Positions 35,551 to 47,429 are shown, counted from the stretch's first letter. The stretch is DNA of 64,000 nucleotides from Monodelphis domestica (GCF_027887165.1 NC_077228.1:387008456-387072455), one strand, 5' to 3'. Notes: generated by a model from the sequence alone, not told the origin. Program-made: numbers and translations.

Positions 35551-36675
35551 CTGAGCTGTTTTTCAAAAATGATAAAAAAAATATCCATTGCCATACAAGG
35601 AACAAACTGGGTCCCAATGCAGACTAAAACACACCAATCTTCAATTTATTTCCTCCATGAATTTTTGTCTAGTGTAAGCAATATGTGTCTTGTTTCACAA
35701 CATGATGAACAAGGGCACATGCATTACATGCTAATATATATATAAAACTTTTATAATATTACCCTCCTTGTTGGCGAAGGGGATGGGTGGCAGGCAGGGG
35801 ATAAAAAATGATATAGATTTTTGGACCTAGCTAATGTGAGAATTTGTTTCTCTTGGATGAGCATATTTATTATAATTTATTAGGTATTTATAATAAATCA
35901 CATGTATTATATTATTGTTATGTTACATATTATGTTATATATAAAAAATAAAAATAAATGATAACTCTAAAAAAAACAAGCCTTTAGGTGAAAAAATCTA
36001 TATAAATAAAAGCTATCACCCACCTGACTGGCCTTTAGTTTCTTCAGAAAATGGAATGTGATGCTTAGTATTATTTAAATATGAAAAGCGGGGCGTCTAA
36101 GGTGTTATCCATTCTACTAAGACATTGGACCCTAAAGGGCTATAGAGACTTCATGTTGAAAAAGATTGTAAATGCATGGGTAGTCCTTAATGAGTCCCAG
36201 AACTAAGACAGGTAAAATTCCCAGGGAAGGGGTGGACTAGAGGGTGCTGGGATCTTATATAAACTCTACGAAGAAGAGAGAGTAGGATTGACTTTTTGGA
36301 TATGGCCAACTATTTATTCCCACCTGGGCTATAATTATTGTTGGTTTGTCTGTGGCCATTTCAGCAGGCACCTGGGCAAGCTGCATCTGTTTATTTAAAT
36401 TCAGTGAAAGGGTTTAAAAAAAATTTTTTTTTGCTTCATTGATTCAATCTATTTAGGGAGCCAGTGTGTACCTTGTCTAAGATAAAAGAGCTGTTGAAAA
36501 TATGGTAGGCTAGAAAAAGTTGGACTTCTTTGCAAACCTTCATTGTAAGGCCATATATTTTTAAAATTAAATTTTTATCAGTGTCTTTTGTTTTTACACC
36601 ACCATCATTTTCCATATCCCTCTAGGAGATCCAAATTTTGTAACAAAGAATGCAAAAAAAAAAAAAGGAAGCTGA
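35551..36675. other. No confidently named feature
   Basis: AT-rich, with a low-complexity TA-rich block at about 35865-35960. The 36400-36435 T/A run is simple sequence. No gene. Confidence 0.4.
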
Positions 36676-36875
36676 GGAGAGGTGCAGCATACAATGGAAA
36701 GTGTACTCACTGCCTCTGGAGCAAAGGAGCTGGTTCAGATCTCATCCCCTACTCACTGGGTTGTCTTGGTCAAGTCATATAACCTCTTTAGGCTTCTATT
36801 TTTTCATCATTAAAAATGAAGGAGTTGGAGCTAGATGTCTGCAGAGGTGTCTTCTAGATAAAAACCTATGAACCT
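36676..36875 (+). repeat. THER1-like SINE
   Basis: 'aggtgcagcatacaatggaa', 'cttggtcaagtcatataacc' and 'aaaatgaaggagttggagct'. Confidence 0.75.
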
Positions 36876-37404
36876 AATACTAACCAATACACCAGAAAAG
36901 TCTGATGTATATTCTACCCCCAAAGTAAAATCCTCTAATATTGTAAAGATGTTGGGGGGGGAGGGGGCTGGAGAGAGATTGGGGCCAAGCTTGCTCACAT
37001 TAATTTGCCAGCTCTCTGCTTCAGTTATTTTGTTATTATTTTTATCTAGACACCAACTATAGTAAAGCAGAACTGAAAACGGAATGGTTTCAAGCCCCCA
37101 CACTGGAGATACTAATCCTCCCTTAACACCCCTAACCAAGAAGCCATAGCATGTGTAGCAGCCATACCCCAGTAAAAAAATTCTCAGCATATGGGATAAA
37201 CCAAATTGAGGATAAATGACACCTCAAACTTGCTCAGTTAGGGGGATGTCCACCCTGGGTTAGATTGGGCAAATGAGAACAATTGGCCATGAACATAGCT
37301 GAAGCAAGCATTATGGAGTGTCTAGAACTTGGCCAGATATTGAAGATGCCACAGCCATCCACTATATCCTGGGTCATAGCTAGGCATCTTGATGTTTGTC
37401 TAGT
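36876..37404. other. No recognised feature
   Basis: Holds a G-rich run at 36950-36966. The 119-aa minus-strand frame 36831-37190 has no recognisable domain. Confidence 0.4.
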
Positions 37405-37408
37405 ATGT

Positions 37409-37726
37409 TGTAAAAAATAGACTCGAATACAGGACTACAATCCCCATGAGCCTTTGCTCCACTTCCCCAGAATGCCTTGTAATCTCACCTGGGCCGAGAT
37501 CGAGAAGATATTTAAGCAAAGGCTTTCGAAGGGCTCGGCTTTTTTTTGGACTTCCATGATGTGAGGTTATTTTGTCTAGGCCTCTGGCCTAGGCACATGT
37601 TTCTTACTTGTATATTCTTAATCTTTAACCTTTAATAAACCTCTAAAAAATATATATTCCTTGCAGAGAGAAACTAATATCTACCTGCCTCAGTCTCCCC
37701 CTCTCCCCTAAATTTTAATCTTTACA
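37409..37726 (+). repeat. 5' LTR of non-autonomous ERV
   Basis: TGTAAAAAATAG to AATCTTTACA. A TATA-like 'gatatttaagc' lies about 100 bp in and 'cctttaataaacctc' marks the polyadenylation region. It ends just before the primer-site-like TGGCTAACCAC. Confidence 0.93.
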
Positions 37727-38213
37727 GTTTGGCTAACCACTATGGGAAAAAGAACTTTCAGTCTTCTGATTTCTTTTCTGATCTTAAATTCAGTTTTAAT
37801 AGCTAGTACCTAGAAAGCGGCCCCGCCCCTTCCTGCCTGCAGCCTGCAGCCCTGATCATCCTCACCTGGTACCTGGTCCCGGCCTTGCCCACCCCCGCAG
37901 CCGCTCCTGCTCCTGGCCTCTCACCAGCCCGCTGCCTGCCTATTTCTGTGCCCCAGACCCAGGAGCCCGACCCAGCCGGCTCATCACCCAGATCCTTGGA
38001 GCAGATCGCTCAGGACTCATTGCGACCAGCTGGTAATAGTATTGGCCACGTGGGCGGAGGGGAGAGACTAGAGGGAAAGGAGACCGGGCAATTTTCCCTT
38101 AGGCTAAGCCTCCACGTGGCTGGGGGTATTGGCCACTGGGGTATCAGAGAGGGGAAAGACAGAAAAGACTAAAGAGAAGAAACAGAACTTTTCAAACAGA
38201 AACCTAAAAAGCA

Positions 38214-38486
38214 ATGGGCTGTTTAAAAGGATTTTTGACTCTTCTGGCAATTTCATTGATTTTGCCTGCCTGTCTGGGAGCAGACTCAGCCCAAAGATTC
38301 AACTTTAACTTTGGGGAGGAAAATGGGTGGCCCAGCGAACTGGAAGCCAGGCCCAGAGACCGGAGGTCTCTAGCTAAAATCTGGCCTCCGATGCTTCCCA
38401 GCTGTGGGGCCCTGGACGGATCCCTTGAACCCCATAGCCTAGCCTTTACTACTCTACCTTCGGACAATAGACATTTAAATGGATAA
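38214..38486 (+). CDS. Small open frame in the ERV, signal-peptide-like
   Basis: A 90-codon frame 488 bp after the 5' LTR. It starts MGCLKGFLTLLAISLILPAC, which has the charge, hydrophobic core and polar tail of a secretory signal peptide; a cleavage site after 'LGA' or nearby is plausible. The remaining 65 residues are polar, without a domain that I recognise. It sits where gag or a spliced env leader would start. It may be the first part of a former env gene, or a chance frame. I see no continuation in other frames. Expression is unknown. Confidence 0.35.
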   Translation: MGCLKGFLTLLAISLILPACLGADSAQRFNFNFGEENGWPSELEARPRDRRSLAKIWPPMLPSCGALDGSLEPHSLAFTTLPSDNRHLNG

Positions 38487-40709
38487 ATAAAAACAAACAA
38501 ACAAAAAAAAACCCCAAGGAACTTTGAAGAGACTAAAGGCTACATTCTAAGGCATTTCAGACCCCAATGGTTTATAAAAATCTCTGTATTCTATTGCATT
38601 GTTTTGTTTAAGGTTTAACTTTGTGATTTTAAGTTCATATATTACTGGATTGAATATTATTCTGCTTGAACTGAAGGTTGATTGAATTTATTTTGAATGT
38701 ACTGAATTTTGAAATTCTGTTGTGTTTCCCCTATAACTGTGTTGAACAAATATTATTGTGAATAAGCCCATATATGAGAAAACAGCTTTTTTCTATTTTG
38801 CTGAGGATAGATGGACTTCAGAACTGGTTATAATTGTATTAACAACCTTTGGAAATTTAATGTGCTAAATACCTCAAATGATTTGATTTTAAGGGTTTTT
38901 TAAATATGATTTTTGGAATTTTTTTTAACAGTCTGGTTATTTTTGCCTGCCCCTACCACGAGGTAAGGCCCATTCTAGTAGCTGAAGTGAAATGTATTTT
39001 ATAACCCCCAACCTTCCCACATGTGAATGGAAGTTGGGCAGTTAATTTCAGGGCATTTGTACCCTTAAAAAGCCTCCAAAAGGAGCACCCCTTTATTTAT
39101 GCTCTTTAGCTCACTATTTTACTTCTACCAGAATGATATATAGATTTCTTGATTATGTTCTAAACCCAAGATGAGTTTTACTTTGTTTTAAAATATGTTT
39201 AAATACCAAGGTTGAAGGATTGCTCTGTTTGTAAAAATTGTGACAAATGTCCATCAATTCATAGGTTTTAAAAATGTCACACAGCAACTTATGTGAAATA
39301 TGAAAGTGTGTTTGTTTGCTATTGTAATTAATTGGGCTATTGAGAATTTTGGGGATTTTGATATCTACAGATTTGTACTACTGTATTTTTAAAGATGAAA
39401 AAATTGTTAACCTTGTTCAATTCATTTGCCTTCTACTCACAGTGATCATGGCCAGATACAAAGAGGAAATGGATCTTTTTGGTGAGAAAGCCTTGTATTT
39501 TATATTTTCTTAACTGACACAGAGTGTCAATGGTTATAAGCTTTATTTTTGAATTTTTTAAAGCTCTTTTATTGTTATATTTTTCTTGCATGTGCAATAT
39601 ACTTTTTCAGTTTTTTAATTATTTTTTCTTTCCTTTTTATATTTGAAGCACATGTCACCAGTATTAAGATTTTCTTTAACCTTTTGATTTTCAGTGCTAC
39701 AAGTTTAAGATACATTTTCTAATGCATGCCCTAAAAAGCTTGTGACTATGAAACTGATGCCACTAATTATTTAAATAAATTATGGGACTTTGCTTGATGA
39801 TTCTGTCTGATTCCAGGACAAGAGATACACACAAGAGCCATTTCATAGGGCCAAAGAAAGGCCAATCTAGGATGGATTGATGCACTTCTAGGCCAATACA
39901 AAGGTCTTGAACCTAGTGTGAAGACTCAAGGTTACTATGTTTAACATGTGTTAAGACATAAGCTTTCCTTGTATCCACACTCACCCTGAAGATACTCACA
40001 GACGAGTATCCCTGAAACCTTGGCTCCTATAATCTGGTCCCTTTCTTTTCTGCCTCTCATAGTGTGGTACCTTTCTGTAGTCCTGGCGCTGATTGGGTAA
40101 ATGCATCATTACTTAGATCATTTTGATTGGGCCCTGATTGAAGGACCTGTTATAGATTTATTTTTCTTCTACTTGGAATTTTTACACATAAGACTTTGAT
40201 AGTCTATATTTTCATCCAGAAATTTTTCTTTTCTTTTGGATTTTCTGGTGTCTTTTTAATATCTCTTGCCAATTGATTCATATACCTCAGCCATGCATCC
40301 CTAACTGATTCTGAATCTTTCAATCACCCACAACACGGGGGAATGTAAAAAATATCATTATTCAAATTGCAAAGTTTAAATTCTTTTTGAGAAGAATTTT
40401 AGGTAAAGAAGATGCTACTTCCCTGAATTCAGAAACTGAACTGTTGGAGAAGCCACCATGAAGAAGCATCCAGACCACAAGTTGCACAAAATTGAACTTT
40501 GGGTGTGGTTGATTGAACATTTATTTGTATGTATACTTTTATGCCAAAGGGGACTGCCCCCTAACGGCTTTTTGTCAATGTGTTCAGAAATTATTGGTTT
40601 TATTCTTTTTTCTCTTATCCTCACACTATTGTAATCTTTTAAGTTTATTATGTTTTTATGATCCTTTTGGGGAAAAATTAATTTTTCCACAAATGATCAC
40701 ATGGGGGGA

Positions 40710-41027
40710 TGTAAAAAATAGACTCGAATACAGGACTACAATCCCCATGAGCCTTTGCTCCACTTCCCCAGAATGCCTTGTAATCTCACCTGGGCCGAGA
40801 TCGAGAAGATATTTAAGCAAAGGCTTTCGAAGGGCTCGGCTTTTTTTTGGACTTCCATGATGTGAGGTTATTTTGTCTAGGCCTCTGGCCTAGGCACATG
40901 TTTCTTACTTGTATATTCTTAATCTTTAACCTTTAATAAACCTCTAAAAAATATATATTCCTTGCAGAGAGAAACTAATATCTACCTGCCTCAGTCTCCC
41001 CCTCTCCCCTAAATTTTAATCTTTACA
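40710..41027 (+). repeat. 3' LTR of non-autonomous ERV
   Basis: Identical in my reading to 37409-37726. It is preceded by the polypurine tract and followed by the ATGT duplication. Confidence 0.93.
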
Positions 41028-41031
41028 ATGT

Positions 41032-41324
41032 GGACTTTGAGGATTCCAGAAGAGAGAGTGAGACTGATGATTTTACACAACTCTGACTCCTTTAAATCCA
41101 AATCATTAGTGATTAGTGATTTATCCATTGTGATTTCATTGGACTTCTTCAAAAACAAAGAACAAACAACAACTTCCATTTACATTGTTGTCATTGTGCC
41201 CTTTGCTTTCCTTGTTCTCTTTGCTTCACTTTGCATCAATTCACAAATTTCTTCTGTTTCTTTGAATTCACCATATTTATCATTTCTTAAGGTAAAGTAA
41301 TAATCTATTGCATTCATTTGTTAT
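41032..41324. other. Sequence flanking the ERV
   Basis: 'acttcttcaaaaacaaagaa' with 'caaacaacaacttcc' resembles a dispersed repeat 3' end; I cannot name it. Confidence 0.35.
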
Positions 41325-41446
41325 AACTTTTAGGTTTTTTTTATACATTTAGTTTCATTTTACCCATATTTCCTATTGTATCCTTTCCCTTTCTGTAGCA
41401 TCCCAGGGATATTATCATCTTGAAAGTATTATTGATGTATTAATAT
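41325..41446 (-). mobile_element. L1 3'UTR piece, antisense, left part
   Basis: 'cattttacccatatttccta' and 'agcatcccagggatattatc' are antisense L1 3'UTR. It resumes at about 42030 after an LTR. Confidence 0.5.
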
Positions 41447-42000
41447 TGTAACCTATGTGCTCATGTACCAGATTCATTGGTCATATTAGTTCTTGATTAT
41501 TGTATTTCCAAATCTTCAGTACAAAGGTCAAAATAATTCCTGGGCAGGACATTAGCTGCCACAGGGCACTAACTACCTCCTTGTTAGACCACATTCCTTA
41601 CCAAGTCACATGTTTGGTTAACCTCCTCCTCTGTGATTATATGATTGTCAATTGAACCAATGTTAAATCCTATGCTATGTCACGTGTTCATTAGCTACCT
41701 CCCACTATTCTTCAATAAAAGTTTGGGAACACGTGCAGATCTCTCTCTCTCTCAATACCATCATAGGAGCAAGCATGATGGAGCCCATATTTTTTTAACT
41801 CCTTGTCTCTGAGTCTTTATTCCTTTTGTCACTCTCTCTCTCTCTGTCTGTCTCTCTCTTTTTCTTTCCCTCCCTCCATCCCCTCTTTACCCATTTACCC
41901 ATTTTCCTTCAGTTTCCAATCTCTTTCTCAGATGTCCACCCACAAATATATTAATTTATGGCTGCAGGCAGGTATACCTTCTCACTTTCAGAAAAACGTC
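41447..42000 (+). mobile_element. LTR-like element inserted in the L1
   Basis: Starts TGTAACCTATGTGC. 'cttcaataaaagtttgggaa' gives a polyadenylation-type signal, followed by a CT-rich stretch (41738-41880). The right end is unclear, so the bound is approximate. Confidence 0.5.
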
Positions 42001-42029
42001 ACCCATAATAAAGACTTTTTTAAAAAAGA

Positions 42030-42427
42030 AAAAAATCAGCAAAAATGATTAAAATATTGAAAAAAATCTGACAGCATATGCATTATTCCACACTTGTGGA
42101 TTCCCCTCTACCTCTACAAAAAAGGGAAGGTATCTCCTCATATTTTTTCTTTAGGGCCACATTAGTTCTTTATCATTTGCAACATTAATTTTTTATTGCT
42201 TTATGGTGTTTTTCTATTTCCATTGTTATAATCATTGTGCATAACTTGTTCTTGGCTCTGCTTACTTTACTCTATATCAAATTCTTCTATGCTTCTCTCT
42301 TTCTATTTGCTATTTCTTAAAACACAGTAATATTCCACTATATTCTTCTACCATGATCTGTTTAGTCATTACTCACCTGAGAGCACCCACTTTGTTTCCA
42401 GTTCTTTGCTACTACAAAGAGTGCTAC
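42030..42427 (-). mobile_element. L1 3' end and ORF2 end, antisense
   Basis: 'tctgacagcatatgcattat', 'cttggctctgcttactttac' and 'tttgctactacaaagagtgc' are antisense L1 3'UTR to ORF2 end. It is interrupted on the right by another LTR at 42428. Confidence 0.65.
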
Positions 42428-42834
42428 TGTTAAGATTAAAATTCTCTGGAGACTATCTTAATTTATACTTGCTTATTAAATAATAAAAAGTGGGTCAGAG
42501 AAAGAAAAGGCCTTTAACCATGTGTGGTTGGTAGTTCCCTTAGCAAGTCTCCTTTGTGAGCCTGAATTCCAGTCAACAAGCCCTTCCTTCCTCTCAACTT
42601 TATGTTCTTAGTGACACCCCCATTCCAAAGCCCCTCTGATTAGAGGACTCTGATCTCATTCTGGGCAAGAGACAAAAATTCTGGATGCCAGGAGATCTCT
42701 AGCATTGTTTCAGAGTCTGCTCCTCTCTTCCCCCCCCCCCCCCCCCATCTTTCTTCTATCCATTATCTTGATTCAATCAGAGGATAGGTCAAGTAGTAAC
42801 TTAATTCAAACAGGGTATTTCAAACTTAATATTA
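42428..42834 (-). mobile_element. Antisense 3' LTR with adjacent polypurine tract
   Basis: On the minus strand it ends ...GAATTTTAATCTTAACA, very like the ends of the ERV LTRs at 37.4 kb, with TATTTAATAAGC as a polyadenylation region. Immediately upstream on the minus strand is AAAAAAGGGGGAGGG, a polypurine tract, so ERV interior probably follows to the right (42835 onward). A 17-bp C tract lies inside (42730-42747). I found no matching target duplication. Confidence 0.5.
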
Positions 42835-42849
42835 ACCCTCCCCCTTTTT

Positions 42850-43115
42850 TAATCCAAAATTAATCTTAGGATACCAAAGAAAAGGGTACAGGTAGTGTTA
42901 ATTTTTCATATTATTAGAAATATTTAGGCTTTTAAGAAAAGCAACTGGAACTGAAGAGAAAGTGGGCCTTGAGACCCTAAAAATGATTAATCCCTGAACT
43001 GAGTAACATTTTGCACTTTAAACAGGAACAATGTAGATCTGCCATGACTTTTTTTGACTCCTTGGCACTCATAGTAATTATGAAAAAAGAGGCAATATCC
43101 CATTTATGTATAATA
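42850..43115 (-). other. Possible ERV interior remnant
   Basis: Sequence next to the polypurine tract; no coding frame survives. Assignment follows only from position. Confidence 0.3.
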
Positions 43116-43117
43116 AT

Positions 43118-43330
43118 GGAGGCAGTATGATATTATGGAAAGACATTGGGAGTCAGAGGACATTCATTCAAATGCTGTCCTTAAATACTTACTACTTGTA
43201 TGACCTTGGATAAGTCACTTAATATGCAAGGTCTCAGTTTTTTGCAAACATATCTTCATCTGCAAAATGAGGGGGTTCAGCCAGAGGGCCTTATAATCCC
43301 CTTCTAGCACTAAATTTATAATCTTATGAG
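43118..43330 (+). repeat. THER1-like SINE
   Basis: 'ggcagtatgatattatgga', 'gaccttggataagtcactta' and 'atctgcaaaatgagggggtt'. Confidence 0.8.
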
Positions 43331-43334
43331 CTTT

Positions 43335-44500
43335 TAAAAAAAAATTTTGGCAAGTAATATTTTTCCCTGAAATGGATCTTGTTCCTTTGTACTTCTTAAG
43401 ATTTTCCCACTTGGCCACGTAACTGGAAGGCTTCATGCTCAATACCAATAATTCAGGTATTCTGTGGGTATCCAGGAGACATGAAAAAAGTCATTATTTA
43501 TTACTTATGAAAGCCCTGCCACCCCCAAGGAAATATAGAGCACTTAATACTCAGTTTACCTCATCTTGGTGATGTTTTCTTACATCATATGGGTGGGTCA
43601 TAGGATACAATGAATGACTCTTCTAATTGATTGATAGGCTTCAGACTTCCTTAAGCTGGCTTCTCCTGCTTTGGATCTAATTTCACATGTGCCTCTTTTG
43701 CAAATGACATCATCTCATTTTTTTTCCTCACACCAGCCAAAGTGCCCTGAATGCAGCCTAGATTTTTATTTGGTTCAATACTGGGACAGATCTGAATCCC
43801 TATGTAATTATGTTCTAAAATACAGCATAATTAGGCTTCATCAATTTTACAGAAGACATAGACCCACTCATACCATATGTTCTATTATGAAAAAAAAGTA
43901 GCAAATTTATTTAGAAATATTAATAGCCATCCTCCTGTTAGCCTTTTTAATAAAAAGGTGAAATTTGAGACATTCATTTATCTATTTTGGGCTTATGAAA
44001 TTTTTAAGGAGATCTTAAAAGTTTTCAATGGATTCTTTTCTCTTTTTTTCTACACTTTGTGAAAAAAGTGTCAAAAATACTGTAGAAATTGTGAAAGCAA
44101 CATAGCCTCCAGCGGTTATCAGTGAATTCAAATGATTCCTTTTCAAATTTCAGTGGTTTGATACTTTTTGAATTCCTTTTTATTTATAAGGTACTTTAAA
44201 ATTTTTTGTGGCAGAGAATGAAAAGAATTCTAGGCTATATGTGGTAGAGCCCTGAAATGAAAAAAGTTGCTCATCATCACCATTATGTATCTTATACCTT
44301 ATCCATTCTACTTCACTATCACCAAAGCCAAGTTTCATTCTAGTCAAAGATCTGGACTTCTAACTTTGGGCAAATCCACAGAGATCCTGGGTTGCCTAGG
44401 ACGACCACCAAGTATCAAAGAGTAATCTTCACACTGGCAGAGAGACTTTGCCAGCACACCTTCAGAGATGTATCTTACTGTGAAATTTCTATCAGCACCT
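43335..44500. other. No recognised feature
   Basis: About 1.2 kb without identifiable gene or repeat. Confidence 0.4.
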
Positions 44501-44504
44501 GAGG

Positions 44505-44800
44505 TCTTCTCAGCCTGGAACATTCATCTTTCTCTAGTACCATCTCACTCTCAGCCCTTCTTCCATTGGTGAATTCCTCCTAAGTTCCATTTTTTGATGA
44601 ATGTTGGCGTAGACAGGCCAACTTTTATTCCCTTCTGCTTCTGATTTTCTAGACTTAAAAACCAAGGCCACTTCTCCCCATCTTCCACTCTCATTTGTGC
44701 ATTATCTTTCTAAATTAGAATATATGATCCTTGAAGGCTTGGTCTATCTTTAGCCCTGCCTAGTACATAGCAAGTACTTAATAAATGTCTCTTGCCTCAC
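44505..44800 (+). mobile_element. L2 LINE 3' region
   Basis: 'tgatccttgaaggcttggtc' and 'atagcaagtacttaataaat' mark the 3' end. The upstream part is diverged. Confidence 0.65.
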
Positions 44801-45274
44801 TTGGAATAGCAGTAACGCAGGACTGGCACTTGGGAGTGGACATGGAGTTGAATAGAATGGCCTTTTGCTTACTTGAATTGCATTCCATGGCCACTAACTG
44901 GAAACATGAAAAACAAACAAACATTTGTGGTTTCACTTCTGTGCCAAGCACTGGTATAACCTGGGAGGAATATGACATTTTAGAGAAGATAAGGCCCCTG
45001 CCCTTAAGGAGTCGATGGTCTTAGAGGGAAGATATTTGACTTTTCCTGAGTCTTTTCTGTCTTTCTTTGAAGGCTACTGAGACACCATCATCACTGAGAG
45101 AGTCAAAGCTCTTGAACCAGCAGGTACTTCAGCCGTTTCAGATTTCCATCAATCATTTAGAGGGAGCTGATTGAACAGCAACTACGTACTCAGAATTGGA
45201 CTGGTGCTTTAGAGATACAAAGATGGATAAGACACACGTTCACAGCATTTAGAGCTAGAAGGGTCTTTAGAAAT

Positions 45275-45475
45275 TCTTTTTTTTTTTTTTAATTTTTGCC
45301 TTCTGACTTAAAATCAATACTAAGTATTGATTCCAAGGCAGAAGAGCTGTAGGAAAGGACTAGGCAATCAGGGTTAAGAGACATGCCCAAGGTCATATAC
45401 CTAAGAATTGCCTGAGGCCAGATTTGAATCCAGGTTGGTGCTCTTTCTACTGTTACCTAGTTGCTCCTGATTTTA
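45275..45475 (-). repeat. Marsupial CORE-SINE, reverse copy
   Basis: 'aaatcaatactaagtattga', 'cataggcaatcagggtta'-like wording ('ctaggcaatcagggttaaga') and 'gaggccagatttgaatccag', ending 'acctagttgctcc'. Confidence 0.8.
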
Positions 45476-45477
45476 GA

Positions 45478-45790
45478 AAATTTAAAGCAACCAGATCATT
45501 TTACATATTAGGAAACCAAGGCCCACAGAACTGAAATGACTCGCAAGTTTCACAGAGTTGTGTTAAAATTAGGAGTCAAACTCAGATATCCTGATTTCAA
45601 GTCCAAAACTCCTAAATTCAAATCTGGCCTCAGATCCTGGGAAAGTCACTTAACCCTGTTTGCCCTCAGTTTCCTCATTTGTAAATTGAGCTGGAGAAGA
45701 AAATGACAAACCAAGCATCTTTGCCAAGAAAATCCCAAATGGGATTATGAAGAGTTGAAAGAGACTGAAATGATTGAAGAACAAAATCTT
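45478..45790 (+). repeat. MIR-related fragment and SINE body
   Basis: 45478-45600 is MIR-related ('attaggaaaccaaggcccac'). 45605-45790 is the body of a tRNA-headed SINE ('ctcagtttcctcatttgtaa', 'atttgccaagaaaatccc'-type wording). Confidence 0.7.
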
Positions 45791-45814
45791 TAGTCTATTT
45801 ATATTATTTTATTA

Positions 45815-46060
45815 TTCCCTCTTCTCCTCAGACTACTTACTTCCCCAGACTCCTTTAAGTTTTAACTAAAATCCCATCTTTTACAGGAATCTTTTCCCAA
45901 TCTTTCTAATTCCCATGCCTTCATTCTGTTATTTATGGTATTTCCTATTTATCCTGTATAGCTTGCTTTGTTTATATATGTGTGTTATCTCCCTTAGAGA
46001 TTCTCCTTACTGAATATAATGCAATCCTGATCCTGAAAAGGTCCTTAATTTCTAGAGATA
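45815..46060 (+). mobile_element. L2 LINE fragment
   Basis: 'actaaaatcccatcttttac', 'ggaatcttttcccaatcttt' and 'tatttcctatttatcctgta'. Confidence 0.75.
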
Positions 46061-46870
46061 AGACCAAGAGCAAATCAGCTGATAAAAGATATTCATAAAG
46101 CCCATCCGGAGACTCTGTATACCTCTCAATGTTCACAACTTCTCATTTAAAAGCAAAAGATCTGTTGGTCAACCATGGAGATTTATAATCTAGAAGCAGA
46201 CACTTACCAAATGGAACCCACTTATTACATTTATTTACTTCTCTATTCTAGGTATCAAAACTGATGATGCCTAAACCTCAAAGTTAGAGAAAGATTTGGA
46301 GAGAATCCAAGTACTGTCTGCTCCTTCTTTCATTAGTCATCCATTTTCATAGCCTAGAGAGAACAGAGAGATGTACTTAATGATCTACTTCCCACAGCTC
46401 ATGTGGATTCATCACTCTTCATTTGACACAAGCTTCTTAGTTATCTGTGTTCTCACTGAAAATGTCCTTGTGTGACTGATGTATGGAAAAAATGTTTTGA
46501 TCTTGAAAGATGAATGCTATCTTTTGACTGTCACCTCATATACAACTCTATGGTCTTTTTAGTTTATCCAGTGGAGACACTAAATATCATTGTCCTAATG
46601 TAGCACAAAGCCAAGACTTGACCTAATTCTATTTTTTATCCTCTAAGTTACTTCCTGGCTAGGGCAATAATTATTTAAGAACTGAAACTATCAGCAGCTC
46701 CTCTTTGGATGATTCTCTGGGGTTTGGTTACTGAAAACTCCTCAATGGGGACAAATTCTTTATAGGAACAAGGAACAATAAGACACCCAAATTTGAATGT
46801 TATGAGAAAAAGAGAGAGAGACAGAGAGTGAGAATATTTAAGAGGGTTTGATTGTATTTTCCCAGATTAT
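46061..46870. other. No recognised feature
   Basis: 800 bp without a gene or named repeat, apart from a short GA tract at about 46808-46830. Confidence 0.4.
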
Positions 46871-47425
46871 GTAATAATCATAGCTCACATTTATATAACT
46901 CTTTGTGGCTTATAGTATTTCCTCACAACCACTCTGTTAAATAAGTAGTGTGAATGCTACCATTCTCGTTTTGTAAAGCATAGAAACAAGAGCTGGAAAG
47001 AATCTCTGAAACATATTAGTCTATTCCCTTCTTTTAAAAAATCCTAGGATTACAGGGCAGGTAGGTGGTACAGTGGAGAGAGTGCTGGTCCTAGAATCAA
47101 GACTCATCTTCCTGCGTCCAAATCTGGCCTCAGATATCAGCTATATGTTCCTGAGAAAATAATTTAACCCTCTTTGCCTCAGTTGCTTTCTATAAAATGA
47201 GCTAGAGGAGGAAATGGCAAACCACTACAGTATTTTTTGAAGAAAACCCAAAATGGGGTCTCAGAGTCAGACACAACTGAAACAATTGAACAACAACAAA
47301 AGAATCATAGAATTAGAGCAAGAAAGGACTTTAGACATTTTTCAGAGGAGACTACTGAGGTCCAGAGAGTCACATAGCTAAGTGACAAAGCTAGGACTTG
47401 AATCTTTTTACTCTATGTTCTTTTG
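46871..47425 (+). repeat. MIR-like fragments around a tRNA-headed SINE
   Basis: 46871-46985 is MIR-like. 47055-47300 is a forward marsupial SINE ('gggcaggtaggtggtacag', 'cgtccaaatctggcctcag', 'actgaaacaattgaacaaca'). 47305-47425 is the MIR-related family ('atagaattagagcaagaaag'). Confidence 0.8.
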
Positions 47426-47429
47426 ACTG

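Larger units (their letters stand above)
37409..41027 (+). mobile_element. Non-autonomous ERV, complete, identical LTRs
   Basis: A 3,619-bp LTR element. The two 318-bp LTRs (37409-37726 and 40710-41027) show no difference in my base-by-base reading. They are flanked by a 4-bp duplication ATGT (37405-37408 and 41028-41031), as in class-I (gamma-like) ERVs. A primer-site-like TGGCTAACCAC starts at 37730 and a G-rich polypurine tract (atgggggga) ends at 40709. The interior of about 3 kb has no gag, protease, reverse transcriptase or integrase frames. It would need another virus's proteins to move. Identical LTRs imply recent insertion or gene conversion. The parent virus is unknown to me. Confidence 0.93.

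Noticed and set aside
36831-37190. 119-aa minus-strand frame
   Set aside because: No domain; overlaps a SINE at one end.
37885-38172. 95-aa Pro/Ala-rich frame just after the ERV 5' LTR
   Set aside because: It could be a gag leader, but it shows no gag domain and a composition explained by GC-rich leader sequence.
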